Shown here: positions 57,215 through 64,000 of the stretch, in pieces | Position numbering within the stretch: the first letter of the stretch is position 1 | How the letters are laid out: the number at the start of each line of letters is the position of its first letter | Assembly (NCBI RefSeq): GCF_004122035.1 | Contig: NZ_SAXA01000002.1 | Location: 62,001-126,000 of the forward strand | Reading direction: 5' to 3' | Length of the DNA: 64,000 nt | From: Ancylomarina salipaludis | GTDB taxonomy: Bacteria; Bacteroidota; Bacteroidia; Bacteroidales; Marinifilaceae | The notes under the pieces: model-generated | The model's input: only the letters and a program-made list of their open reading frames with translations | The model's database searches: none | What the model was told of the DNA's origin: nothing | Position numbers and translations under genes: made by a program

Positions 57215-57874
57215 ATGGATTTTGAAAATATAAAGAAAAAACTTGAACAATATAAAAGTGAAGGCAAGCGCATGTTTGCAAGTTCTTCATTTCAAACTCA
57301 CAGTATTGTTTTGCTTCATATTATAAGTCGTATCGATAAAGAAATACCGATTTATTTTATCAATACGGGTTTTTTGTTTCCCGAAACAATTGCTTATAAG
57401 GATCAGTTAGCCAAAGAATTTGGCTTGAACATTATTGATACCAAATCAGATGTTCCAAAGTCCTTGCAGAAGGATGCCAAGGGGAATTTTCTCTTTACCT
57501 CAGATCCCGATCATTGCTGCCATATCAACAAAGTTCAGCCACTCGATGGTGTTTTGGCCGACAATGATGTTTGGATTAATGGGGTGAGAGCTGATCAGTC
57601 AGCTGTGCGTAAAGCAATGGAAGTTGAGCAGGAAGCCCCGCATGATGTGATTCGATTTCATCCGATGCTCGATTGGAGTAAAAAAGATATTTATCAGTAT
57701 CTTAAGGAATGGAATTTACCACGTCATCCACTGGAAGCACAAGGTTACGATAGTATTGGTTGCGAACCCTGTACACGGAAAATGATGATGGGTGATGACA
57801 GAGGTAGCCGGTGGTTTGGTATGAAAAAAACTGAATGTGGTTTGAATACCGATTTGGTTGTAAAAAAGAAATAG
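57215..57874 (+). CDS. cysH: adenylyl-sulfate (APS) reductase
   Basis: The 219-residue product is a PAPS/APS reductase of the PP-loop fold, reducing activated sulfate to sulfite. Its Cys pattern points to the iron-sulfur APS type: DHCCHINKV plus IGCEPCTRKM gives the CC...CxxC of a [4Fe-4S] cluster. FASSSFQTHSIVLLH is the PP-loop, and the catalytic Cys is in KKTECGLNTDL. The usual ECGLH reads ECGLN here. No ATP sulfurylase or sulfite reductase genes are nearby. A bulged hairpin (TTGA-CGGC/GCCG-TCAA at 57137-57161) in the leader may be regulatory. Confidence 0.9.
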   Translation: MDFENIKKKLEQYKSEGKRMFASSSFQTHSIVLLHIISRIDKEIPIYFINTGFLFPETIAYKDQLAKEFGLNIIDTKSDVPKSLQKDAKGNFLFTSDPDHCCHINKVQPLDGVLADNDVWINGVRADQSAVRKAMEVEQEAPHDVIRFHPMLDWSKKDIYQYLKEWNLPRHPLEAQGYDSIGCEPCTRKMMMGDDRGSRWFGMKKTECGLNTDLVVKKK

Positions 57875-57909
57875 ATTAACATTCTGAAAACCCTAGATAT
57901 TATAAGCAT

Positions 57910-58827
57910 ATGAAAGTATTAATTACAGGAGGTGCGGGATATATTGGTACAGAACTTTGTATCAAGCTAGATAAAAATCCTAGAGTTAAAGAGATTATTG
58001 TTTTGGATAATCTTAGCAGAGGCAATTATAATTTGTTTTTGCATTCGCAGATCAAGCCAGGTAAGCTAAAGTTTGTAAAAGCAGAATTGCTTGATTCCCG
58101 AAGTCTTGATAAGGTGGTTAAAGATGTTGACGTCGTTTATCATTTAGCTGCTGTAAATAAGGATGATGAGAAATTGCATCATTTGCATGAGCAGGTGAAC
58201 AACTGGGGTACGGCTGAATTGACTTATGCTATTGAGGAAAGTCATGTGAAGCAAGTGATTTATTTAAGTTCGATTGCTGTTTATGGCGATTCAGGTCAGG
58301 AGTTTACGACGCAATCTGCTTTCGAACCTAATACATCTTTGGGTAGTTCCAAAAGAAGAGGTGAACAGCATATTGAACGTATAGGGACTAAGATAAAAAC
58401 ACATATCCTTCGCTTGGGTGAGGTTTATGGTTATGGCGCAAGTTTGAATATGGATGGCGTTTTGAATAGCTACATGTTCGATTCTCATTTTGTGGGTCGT
58501 ATTTCTGTTCAGGGAAATGGAAAACAGAAGCAATCCTATATTTCTTTAAATAAGACGGTCGAGATTTTGGCTAATTTGCTTGATCATGAGCTTGAAGGTG
58601 GGATTTATAATTTGGTTGATGAGCAAAAATCAGTTTTAGATTTGATCGATGCATTGAAAGAATTGAATCCGGATATGGAAATGGTTTTTACAAACAATCA
58701 TCTTGAATTACCAAACCATATTGCAAAGGCTGATGATGCTTTGATGGCTTTATACACGAGTCCTGAACTTAGTTTCGAAGAAGAGCTTAAAAATTTTAAA
58801 AAGCACTTGCAAACATCGAGTTTGTAA
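57910..58827 (+). CDS. extended SDR (NAD-dependent epimerase family) lacking the active-site Tyr
   Basis: The 305-residue product has an N-terminal Rossmann fold with VLITGGAGYIGTELC, LDNLSRGNYN and VVYHLAAVNKDD, as in UDP-sugar epimerases. YLSSIAVYGDSG holds the Ser of the catalytic set. Where the family has YGxSK, this protein has LGSSKRRGE: the Tyr is Leu144 while Lys148 is kept. The substrate-binding half ends with a helical tail. It may bind NAD without epimerase or dehydratase activity, or use a different acid. It lies 35 bp after cysH, possibly in the same transcript. Confidence 0.85.
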   Translation: MKVLITGGAGYIGTELCIKLDKNPRVKEIIVLDNLSRGNYNLFLHSQIKPGKLKFVKAELLDSRSLDKVVKDVDVVYHLAAVNKDDEKLHHLHEQVNNWGTAELTYAIEESHVKQVIYLSSIAVYGDSGQEFTTQSAFEPNTSLGSSKRRGEQHIERIGTKIKTHILRLGEVYGYGASLNMDGVLNSYMFDSHFVGRISVQGNGKQKQSYISLNKTVEILANLLDHELEGGIYNLVDEQKSVLDLIDALKELNPDMEMVFTNNHLELPNHIAKADDALMALYTSPELSFEEELKNFKKHLQTSSL

Positions 58828-58850
58828 GAGATTTTAAGATAAAATATAGG

Positions 58851-58882
58851 GAGCCATGCATTGTTGATGTATGGCTCTTTTT
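58851..58882. terminator. terminator between SDR gene and priA
   Basis: A 10-bp stem (GAGCCATGCA / TGTATGGCTC, one G-T pair) with a 7-base loop ends in five T on the plus strand, 23 bp past the SDR stop and adjoining the stop of convergent priA. Confidence 0.8.
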
Positions 58883-61355
58883 ACATAGGATCAACATCAA
58901 ATTGAATCATTACTGTTTTGAATCGTTCAATGGCTTTTAAGTTGTTAGCCTCTCTGTTAAGAATCCATTTTGCCTTTGCGGGGGAACTTTTTTTCTCGAT
59001 TTTTAACAGAATATTGACGATGTAATAGTTCTGAATACGACTGACTAAAGGCGCTTGAGGGCCAAAAATGCGAATGCCGAATATTTTTCTTAACGATTTG
59101 GCAAGCGTATTTGCGGCTTGGGTAAGCAGGCCATTGTTCTTGTGTTTTAAGGTGATGTTAATCAGACGATAAAAAGGAGGATAAATAAATTCTTCCCGCT
59201 CTGACATTTGAGTTTGATACATGCTTAAATAATCATTCTTAATGACTGACTGAACGATTGGATGTTTGGGGTCGTGCGTTTGTATGATCACTTTCCCTTG
59301 TTTATTTTTACGCCCCGCTCTACCTGAAACTTGTGCCATCATTTGATAGCTGCGTTCGTGGGCTCTAAAATCAGGGAAATTTAGCATGGAATCGGCATTT
59401 AAAATCCCCACCAAAGAGACATGGTCAAAATCGAGACCTTTTGAAACCATTTGTGTTCCTACCAGAATATCCAGTTCCTGATTTTCGAATTTATAAATAA
59501 GTTTTTCGTAGGCTGATTTGCTACGGGTGGTATCTAAATCCATACGTGCAATTCGAGCTTGTGGGAAAAATCCACGTAATTCATCTTCAATTTTTTCAGT
59601 TCCAAAACCCTTGTCAACCATATCAGTTGATTCACATTGTTTGCAGCTTTGGGGCGGTTGTGTACTGTGTCCGCAATAATGGCAAACAAGCTGATTGTTG
59701 TACTGGTGGTAGGTTAAACTAACCGAACAGTTTTCGCAATGAGGAACCCAGCCGCACGATTTACATTCCAAAAATGGGGCATACCCTCGTCTGTTTTGAA
59801 AGAGAATCACCTGTTCCTTATTATCAAGTGCAAGCGTTATTCCTTCAAAGAGTTCAGGCGTAAAGATTGAATGCATTCTTTTTTTACGTTTGGCTTCTTT
59901 TAAATCGGCCAACTGTATTTCGGGCATTTTAATATCCTGAAATCGGTGCATTAACTCGACTAAAGCATACTTGCCTTGTTTGCAGTTGGCATAGGTTTCT
60001 ATGGCAGGAGTAGCTGTACCTAACAGTGTTTTTGCCTGATGCAGATGTGCTAAAAACAGAGCTGCATCCCGAGCATGATAGCGGGGTGCAGGATCGAATT
60101 GCTTATAGGTGTTTTCGTGTTCTTCATCGATAATAATCAGCCCTAAATTATTAAAGGGTAGGAAGATAGACGATCGCACACCCAAAATGACCTGATAGGA
60201 TTTTTCAGGATCATTTTGTTGAATATTATTGTAAACTTCAACTCGCTCGGCGTCGTTAAATTTTGAGTGGTACACGCCAACCCGGTTGCCAAACACATGC
60301 TTCAATCGGCTAATGATTTGTGTAGTCAATGCAATTTCGGGAAGCAGATATAAAACCTGTTTGCCCAAGTTGATTTGTTCCTGAATCAGATGAATATAAA
60401 TCTCCGTTTTACCACTGGAGGTTACACCATGTAATAGGCTTGTGTTTTTAGATTTGAAGCTATCCCGAATTTCTGATATGGCTTTTGATTGATAGGCGTT
60501 AAGTTCTTTTAAAGGACTGGTTTCTGAATCTGAAAAATCCAATCGGTCGATACTCTCAAAATAGATTTCCAGAATTTGCTTATCAACAAGTGTTTTTAAA
60601 ATTGATGAGCTCGATTGACTTGAAAGTAAAAGCTCTGCAGCTGTCACTTTCTCAGGCTTGTCAGCAATACTATGTTTTGATAGGTTAAGATAGGCAAATA
60701 AGATTTCCTGTTGCTTTTTAGCACGACTTAGGCCATTTAAGACCTCTCCCAGTTCGTCTTCAGAGTAATCTCTGAATAATCTTACATATTTAATTTGCTT
60801 TTCTTTATAGGAACTTAAAACACGTTCCTCAACTTCAATAGCACCTTTTTCAAGTAGTTTTTTTAATTGAGGGAGTGCATTTTTCAGACCACTCGCTTGG
60901 TTTAGAGTTTGAATACTGACATCCTTTGAGTTTTTAAGGATGGATAGAATCAACTCTTCTGTTTTGGAGAGTTGTTTTTCGGCTTTAAAATCTTCTCTGT
61001 ATGAAATTTTGGTTTGACTCTCTAACTTTAAACCTGCAGGTATTGCAGCTTTATAGACTTCTCCTAAATTACATTGGTAATAATCTGAAATCCAATCCCA
61101 AAATGAGAATTGCAGATTGTTAATCAGGGGGAATTCATCGAGACAGGCAACAATATCTTTCACTTCATACCCTTCAGGAGGATTTGAATGGATATTTTTG
61201 ACAATGCCTGAATAGATTTTTTTGCTTCCGAAGGAAACAACAACCCTTTTGCCAACAGCCACTTCATTCTGTAATTCCCAGGGAATCGAATAAGTAAATA
61301 AGCCAGCCAGGGGAAGTGGAAGTATAAGATCTGCAAAAAGGGAGCCTGCGTTCAT
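58881..61355 (-). CDS. priA: primosomal replication helicase PriA
   Basis: The 824-residue product has the PriA order. The N-terminal 3'-DNA-binding domain (about 1-110) contains LADLILPLPLAGLFTYSIPW. A winged-helix linker follows, then the helicase core: LLHGVTSSGKTEIYIHL (Walker A), LIIIDEEHENTYKQFD (DEEH), LLGTATPAIETY and the C-terminal AQVSGRAGRKNKQGK. Zinc-binding Cys pairs interrupt the second RecA lobe (CKSCGWVPHCENCS and CHYCGHSTQPPQSCKQC). It restarts stalled replication forks. It appears to have its own promoter just upstream and converges with the SDR gene. Confidence 0.96.
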   Translation of the reverse strand: MNAGSLFADLILPLPLAGLFTYSIPWELQNEVAVGKRVVVSFGSKKIYSGIVKNIHSNPPEGYEVKDIVACLDEFPLINNLQFSFWDWISDYYQCNLGEVYKAAIPAGLKLESQTKISYREDFKAEKQLSKTEELILSILKNSKDVSIQTLNQASGLKNALPQLKKLLEKGAIEVEERVLSSYKEKQIKYVRLFRDYSEDELGEVLNGLSRAKKQQEILFAYLNLSKHSIADKPEKVTAAELLLSSQSSSSILKTLVDKQILEIYFESIDRLDFSDSETSPLKELNAYQSKAISEIRDSFKSKNTSLLHGVTSSGKTEIYIHLIQEQINLGKQVLYLLPEIALTTQIISRLKHVFGNRVGVYHSKFNDAERVEVYNNIQQNDPEKSYQVILGVRSSIFLPFNNLGLIIIDEEHENTYKQFDPAPRYHARDAALFLAHLHQAKTLLGTATPAIETYANCKQGKYALVELMHRFQDIKMPEIQLADLKEAKRKKRMHSIFTPELFEGITLALDNKEQVILFQNRRGYAPFLECKSCGWVPHCENCSVSLTYHQYNNQLVCHYCGHSTQPPQSCKQCESTDMVDKGFGTEKIEDELRGFFPQARIARMDLDTTRSKSAYEKLIYKFENQELDILVGTQMVSKGLDFDHVSLVGILNADSMLNFPDFRAHERSYQMMAQVSGRAGRKNKQGKVIIQTHDPKHPIVQSVIKNDYLSMYQTQMSEREEFIYPPFYRLINITLKHKNNGLLTQAANTLAKSLRKIFGIRIFGPQAPLVSRIQNYYIVNILLKIEKKSSPAKAKWILNREANNLKAIERFKTVMIQFDVDPM

Positions 61356-61372
61356 AATTCTGACATTTTTCT

Positions 61373-61402
61373 CAAAGTTATGTCTTGTAATGAATATCTC
61401 AA
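61373..61402 (-). promoter_or_regulatory. priA promoter
   Basis: On the minus strand TTG (61402-61400), a 19-bp spacer and TAACTTTG (61380-61373) match the consensus. The start would fall about 11 bases before the priA ATG, so the mRNA may be nearly leaderless. A CTCAAG-A-CTTGAG palindrome (61398-61410) covers the -33 element. Confidence 0.5.
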
Positions 61403-61474
61403 GACTTGAGGGGGAAAACTTTTAAAAAAAATGCAGCGATAACGCAGTGGCCTTTTGCAGAAATTAATGTTTAA

Positions 61475-62455
61475 TTAGATAGAAAGAATATCATTAATAC
61501 TAACCAATGATTCTTTTACCTTCTTTTTATTTTTGATGGTCTTATTGAAAGGTACGTGAGAGACTTCTCCGTGTACCATACCTACCATGATACTTTTCTG
61601 ATCGTCAAGCAAAGCATCAACTGCAGCTACACCTAATGTACTGGCAGTCACACGGTCGAATGCTGATGGTGCACCACCACGTTGCATATGTCCCAGAATC
61701 GATACTCTGATATCGTATTCAGGATGCTTTTTCTCAATTTCTTTAGCAATGGTATAAGCGCCACCTGATTTATCCCCTTCGGCAACAATCACAATACCTG
61801 AGTTCTTATGGCCTTTATAACCTTTGGCTAAGTACTTTTCAAGATCTTTGGTATGTGTTTGGCGCTCTGGAATCAAGATTGCTTCAGCTCCTGTGGCAAT
61901 ACCACTTCTTAAAGCTAAGAATCCGGCATCACGTCCCATTACTTCAATAAAGAATAAACGGTTGTGTGCACTGGCTGTATCACGAATTTTATCCACAGCA
62001 TCAATAACGGTGTTTAAAGCCGTATCGTAACCAATGGTGTAATCTGTTCCGTAAAGGTCGTTATCAATTGTTCCTGGAATACCTACAACCGGAATGTCAT
62101 ATTCCTGTGTAAAGATACGTGCCCCGGAAAAAGTACCATCACCACCAATTACCACTAAAGCGTCTATTTTAGCCGCAAGCATTTGGTCGTATGCTTTCTT
62201 TCTTCCTTCAACAGATCTAAACTCCTGGCTTCTTGCAGAACATAAGATTGTTCCCCCTTTTTGGATAATATTACTTACATCGTATGATTGCATAGTCATG
62301 AAATCGCCATGGATTAATCCTTCGTAGCCTTGTTTAACTCCAACGACTTCCAGATTATTATAAATGGCTGTTCTGACTACAGCACGAATTGCTGCGTTCA
62401 TTCCGGGCGCATCGCCTCCTGATGTAAGCACCCCAATTTTCTTAATTCTCGACAT
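61475..62455 (-). CDS. pfkA: ATP-dependent 6-phosphofructokinase
   Basis: The 326-residue product is a classic bacterial PfkA. It has GVLTSGGDAPGMNAAIRAVV for the N-terminal ATP/phosphate site, VVIGGDGTFSGARIF (GGDGT with the ATP-type Gly), the catalytic GIPGTIDNDLYGTDYTIGYD and FIEVMGRDAGFLAL, and LGHMQRGGAPSAFDR for fructose-6-phosphate binding. The Gly in GGDG points to ATP rather than pyrophosphate as donor. It commits fructose 6-phosphate to glycolysis. It begins 9 bp after ispH on the same strand, so the two are co-transcribed. Confidence 0.97.
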   Translation of the reverse strand: MSRIKKIGVLTSGGDAPGMNAAIRAVVRTAIYNNLEVVGVKQGYEGLIHGDFMTMQSYDVSNIIQKGGTILCSARSQEFRSVEGRKKAYDQMLAAKIDALVVIGGDGTFSGARIFTQEYDIPVVGIPGTIDNDLYGTDYTIGYDTALNTVIDAVDKIRDTASAHNRLFFIEVMGRDAGFLALRSGIATGAEAILIPERQTHTKDLEKYLAKGYKGHKNSGIVIVAEGDKSGGAYTIAKEIEKKHPEYDIRVSILGHMQRGGAPSAFDRVTASTLGVAAVDALLDDQKSIMVGMVHGEVSHVPFNKTIKNKKKVKESLVSINDILSI

Positions 62456-62464
62456 GCTAATAAT

Positions 62465-63322
62465 TTATTTAATTTCTAATTTGATGTTCTGTGCTATTTG
62501 TTCCATTAGCCAACTTGGAGTAGAGGTTGCCCCGCTAATTCCAATCGATTTGGCTTTGGTTAACCAAGTCATTTCAACTTCATCGGGATGAGAGACGAAA
62601 TAACTTTGAGAATTCTCTTGCTGACAAACGTCGAACAAGAGCTTGCCGTTTGAACTTTTTTTTCCGCTAACAAAAATGATCACATCGTGTTTTTTTGCAA
62701 ATTCACGAAGATTGGGCATTCTGTTTGATACCTTTCGGCAAATGGTATCGTTTATTTTTAATTCATTCTGACATTTTACTTTTAAAATCTCAGATATTTC
62801 ATTGAAGCCTGAAATGGTTTTGGTTGTCTGTGAGAATAAAATCACAGGCTTGTCCCAGTTTACTTCATTTAAGTCTTCAATACGTTCAATAACCATTGCT
62901 GAGCCATGGGTTTGTCCAACCAGTCCATTGACCTCAGCATGTCCTTTTTTACCGTAAATAAGAATTTGCCCACCGTTCTTTTTTGTTTCCAGATACGTTT
63001 TTTTTATCCTTTTTTGCAGGTTTAAAACCACCGGACAAGAGGCATCGATGACCTCAATATTATTCTCCTTTGCTTTTTGATAGCTTGCCGGAGGCTCGCC
63101 ATGAGCTCTGAATAAAACCTTCGCATTCGAAAGTTTTTCAAAATCGTCATGGTTTATTGTTTTTAAGCCCTGATCTTTTAATCGATCAACCTCAATATTG
63201 TTATGCACTATGTCTCCTATGCAAAAAAGTGTTTCATTTTTTGCAAGCGTTTCTTCTGCTTTTTCAATGGCGTTAACCACTCCGAAACAGAAGCCTGAAT
63301 TAGGGTCAATTTCAATAATCAT
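62465..63322 (-). CDS. ispH: 4-hydroxy-3-methylbut-2-enyl diphosphate reductase
   Basis: The 285-residue product is IspH (LytB), the last enzyme of the MEP isoprenoid pathway. The three cluster Cys are in SGFCFGVVNAIEKA, IDASCPVVLNLQ and NDTICRKVSNRMPN. Substrate His and Glu residues lie in VHNNIEVDRLKDQG and RAHGEPPASYQ. VSGKKSSNGKLLF is the usual Ser-Asn binding segment. The third Cys is normally followed by NATxxRQ; here it is RKVSNRM, as in other Bacteroidota. It is 9 bp upstream of pfkA and 85 bp downstream of cmk. Confidence 0.95.
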   Translation of the reverse strand: MIIEIDPNSGFCFGVVNAIEKAEETLAKNETLFCIGDIVHNNIEVDRLKDQGLKTINHDDFEKLSNAKVLFRAHGEPPASYQKAKENNIEVIDASCPVVLNLQKRIKKTYLETKKNGGQILIYGKKGHAEVNGLVGQTHGSAMVIERIEDLNEVNWDKPVILFSQTTKTISGFNEISEILKVKCQNELKINDTICRKVSNRMPNLREFAKKHDVIIFVSGKKSSNGKLLFDVCQQENSQSYFVSHPDEVEMTWLTKAKSIGISGATSTPSWLMEQIAQNIKLEIK

Positions 63323-63407
63323 ATTTTAGCGCCATTAGATTATAGAATTGAGATTCAAATTATTCGGTTATAAAATCAGAATAATTATCTCATTTCTTAG
63401 ACCTAAA

Positions 63408-64000
63408 TTATTCAACTTCTGCCATTCTGGCAACAATCCAATCCAACTGTTCTTCTTTGGTCATGTGACTGTTGTTTAAAACAATGGCGTCGTCTGCCTT
63501 TTTCAAAGGACTTTCATCCCTGTTTTCATCGATGAAATCTCGTTTCTTCACATTTTCACGAATGGCATCTAATGAAATATCATCTCCCTTTTCTTTCAGT
63601 TCTTTATACCTTCTGATGGCTCTGACTTCAACATCAGCCGTCATGAAGATTTTTAGGTCGGCATTGGGGAATACTACAGTTCCGATATCACGACCATCCA
63701 TAATCACAGCACCCGCTTCGCTTAACTTACGCTGAAGGGCAACCATTTTTTCGCGAACAAACTTGATGGTTGCGATTAAGCTAACATTGTTTGAAACTTC
63801 GAGGCTTCTGATTTCATCTTCAACCAATTCACCGTTCATAAAGGTTTCATGACGTTTTAACTCATCGTTATAGCTGAAACTGATATGAATATCGTTGATT
63901 AAGTGAGCCAGTTTGTTTTCATCAAGCTTTTCGCCATTAATCAGATTATGACGCATAGCAAAAAGCGTAACAACCCGGTACATGGCACCACTATCAATAT
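63408..64000 (-). CDS. cmk: cytidylate kinase, 5' end missing
   Basis: The gene runs off the right edge, so the start and the P-loop are outside the window. Visible sequence begins IDSGAMYRVVTLFAM, the usual region just after the P-loop in Cmk. The rest shows the NMP-binding segment IMDGRDIGTVVFPNADLKIF, ADVEVRAIRRYKELKEKG, and the C-terminal DAIVLNNSHMTKEEQLDWI. It phosphorylates CMP and dCMP. About 197 residues are present, and roughly 30 are expected to be missing. It heads the minus-strand run cmk-ispH-pfkA. Confidence 0.93.
   Translation of the reverse strand, partial: IDSGAMYRVVTLFAMRHNLINGEKLDENKLAHLINDIHISFSYNDELKRHETFMNGELVEDEIRSLEVSNNVSLIATIKFVREKMVALQRKLSEAGAVIMDGRDIGTVVFPNADLKIFMTADVEVRAIRRYKELKEKGDDISLDAIRENVKKRDFIDENRDESPLKKADDAIVLNNSHMTKEEQLDWIVARMAEVE

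Overview
The window is a contiguous stretch of AT-rich bacterial chromosome from a member of the Bacteroidota, most likely a marine or sediment Bacteroidales/Marinilabiliales-type organism. The support is the gene content: a PorP/SprF-like protein beside a giant adhesin with a gliding-motility-type C-terminal sorting domain, gldA-gldF-gldG, a SusC/FecA-style receptor with an N-terminal carboxypeptidase-regulatory-like domain, and promoters of the Bacteroidota type (TTG, about 19-21 bp, TAnnTTTG). I saw no rRNA, tRNA, CRISPR array, insertion sequence or prophage. The layout is mostly core housekeeping operons separated by regulatory intergenic regions.

Region by region. 1-1 kb: 5' end of a HAD phosphatase gene and a hotdog thioesterase. 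1.3-10.7 kb: a type IX secretion module with a PorP/SprF-like barrel, a PorE-like TPR/PD40/OmpA anchor protein, and a 2022-residue adhesin with eight 110-residue cadherin-like repeats. 10.7-14.3 kb (minus): a helix-hairpin-helix envelope protein, a PorV/PorQ-like barrel protein and purE. 14.7-18 kb: hpt, adk, obgE and a PAP2 phosphatase. 17.9-23.5 kb (minus): a PepSY/TonB-receptor iron-uptake pair and trkH. 24-29.1 kb: parE, parC, aroK. 29.2-32.5 kb (minus): a tricorn-like S41 peptidase. 32.9-43.2 kb: the methionine operon metY-metX-hom-lysC-metH-metF. 43.8-44.9 kb: a degenerate 21-bp repeat array and an unrecognised helical protein. 45-48.8 kb (minus): a 2-hydroxyacid dehydrogenase, a small lipoprotein, pyrC and a polyprenol-phosphate glycosyltransferase. 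49-52.9 kb: an FMN riboswitch and ribD-ribE-ribBA-ribH. 53-57 kb: a HAD phosphatase and gldAFG. 57.2-58.8 kb: APS reductase and an SDR protein. 58.9-64 kb (minus): priA, pfkA, ispH and a truncated cmk.

The most notable element is the leader of the methionine operon. A promoter at 32946-32976 is followed by a SAM-I-like riboswitch aptamer (33017-33125, with a 9-bp P1, P2, P3, P4 and a pseudoknot). Only six bases after P1 begins a 39-codon ORF (33132-33251) in which 7 of the last 11 residues are Met. The Met codons overlap one of two mutually exclusive hairpins. This looks like two sensors in series, one for SAM and one for charged Met-tRNA, controlling the path from aspartate to methionine. 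A second unexplained signal is the 43830-44018 array of nine 21-bp periodic repeats upstream of the orphan helical gene.
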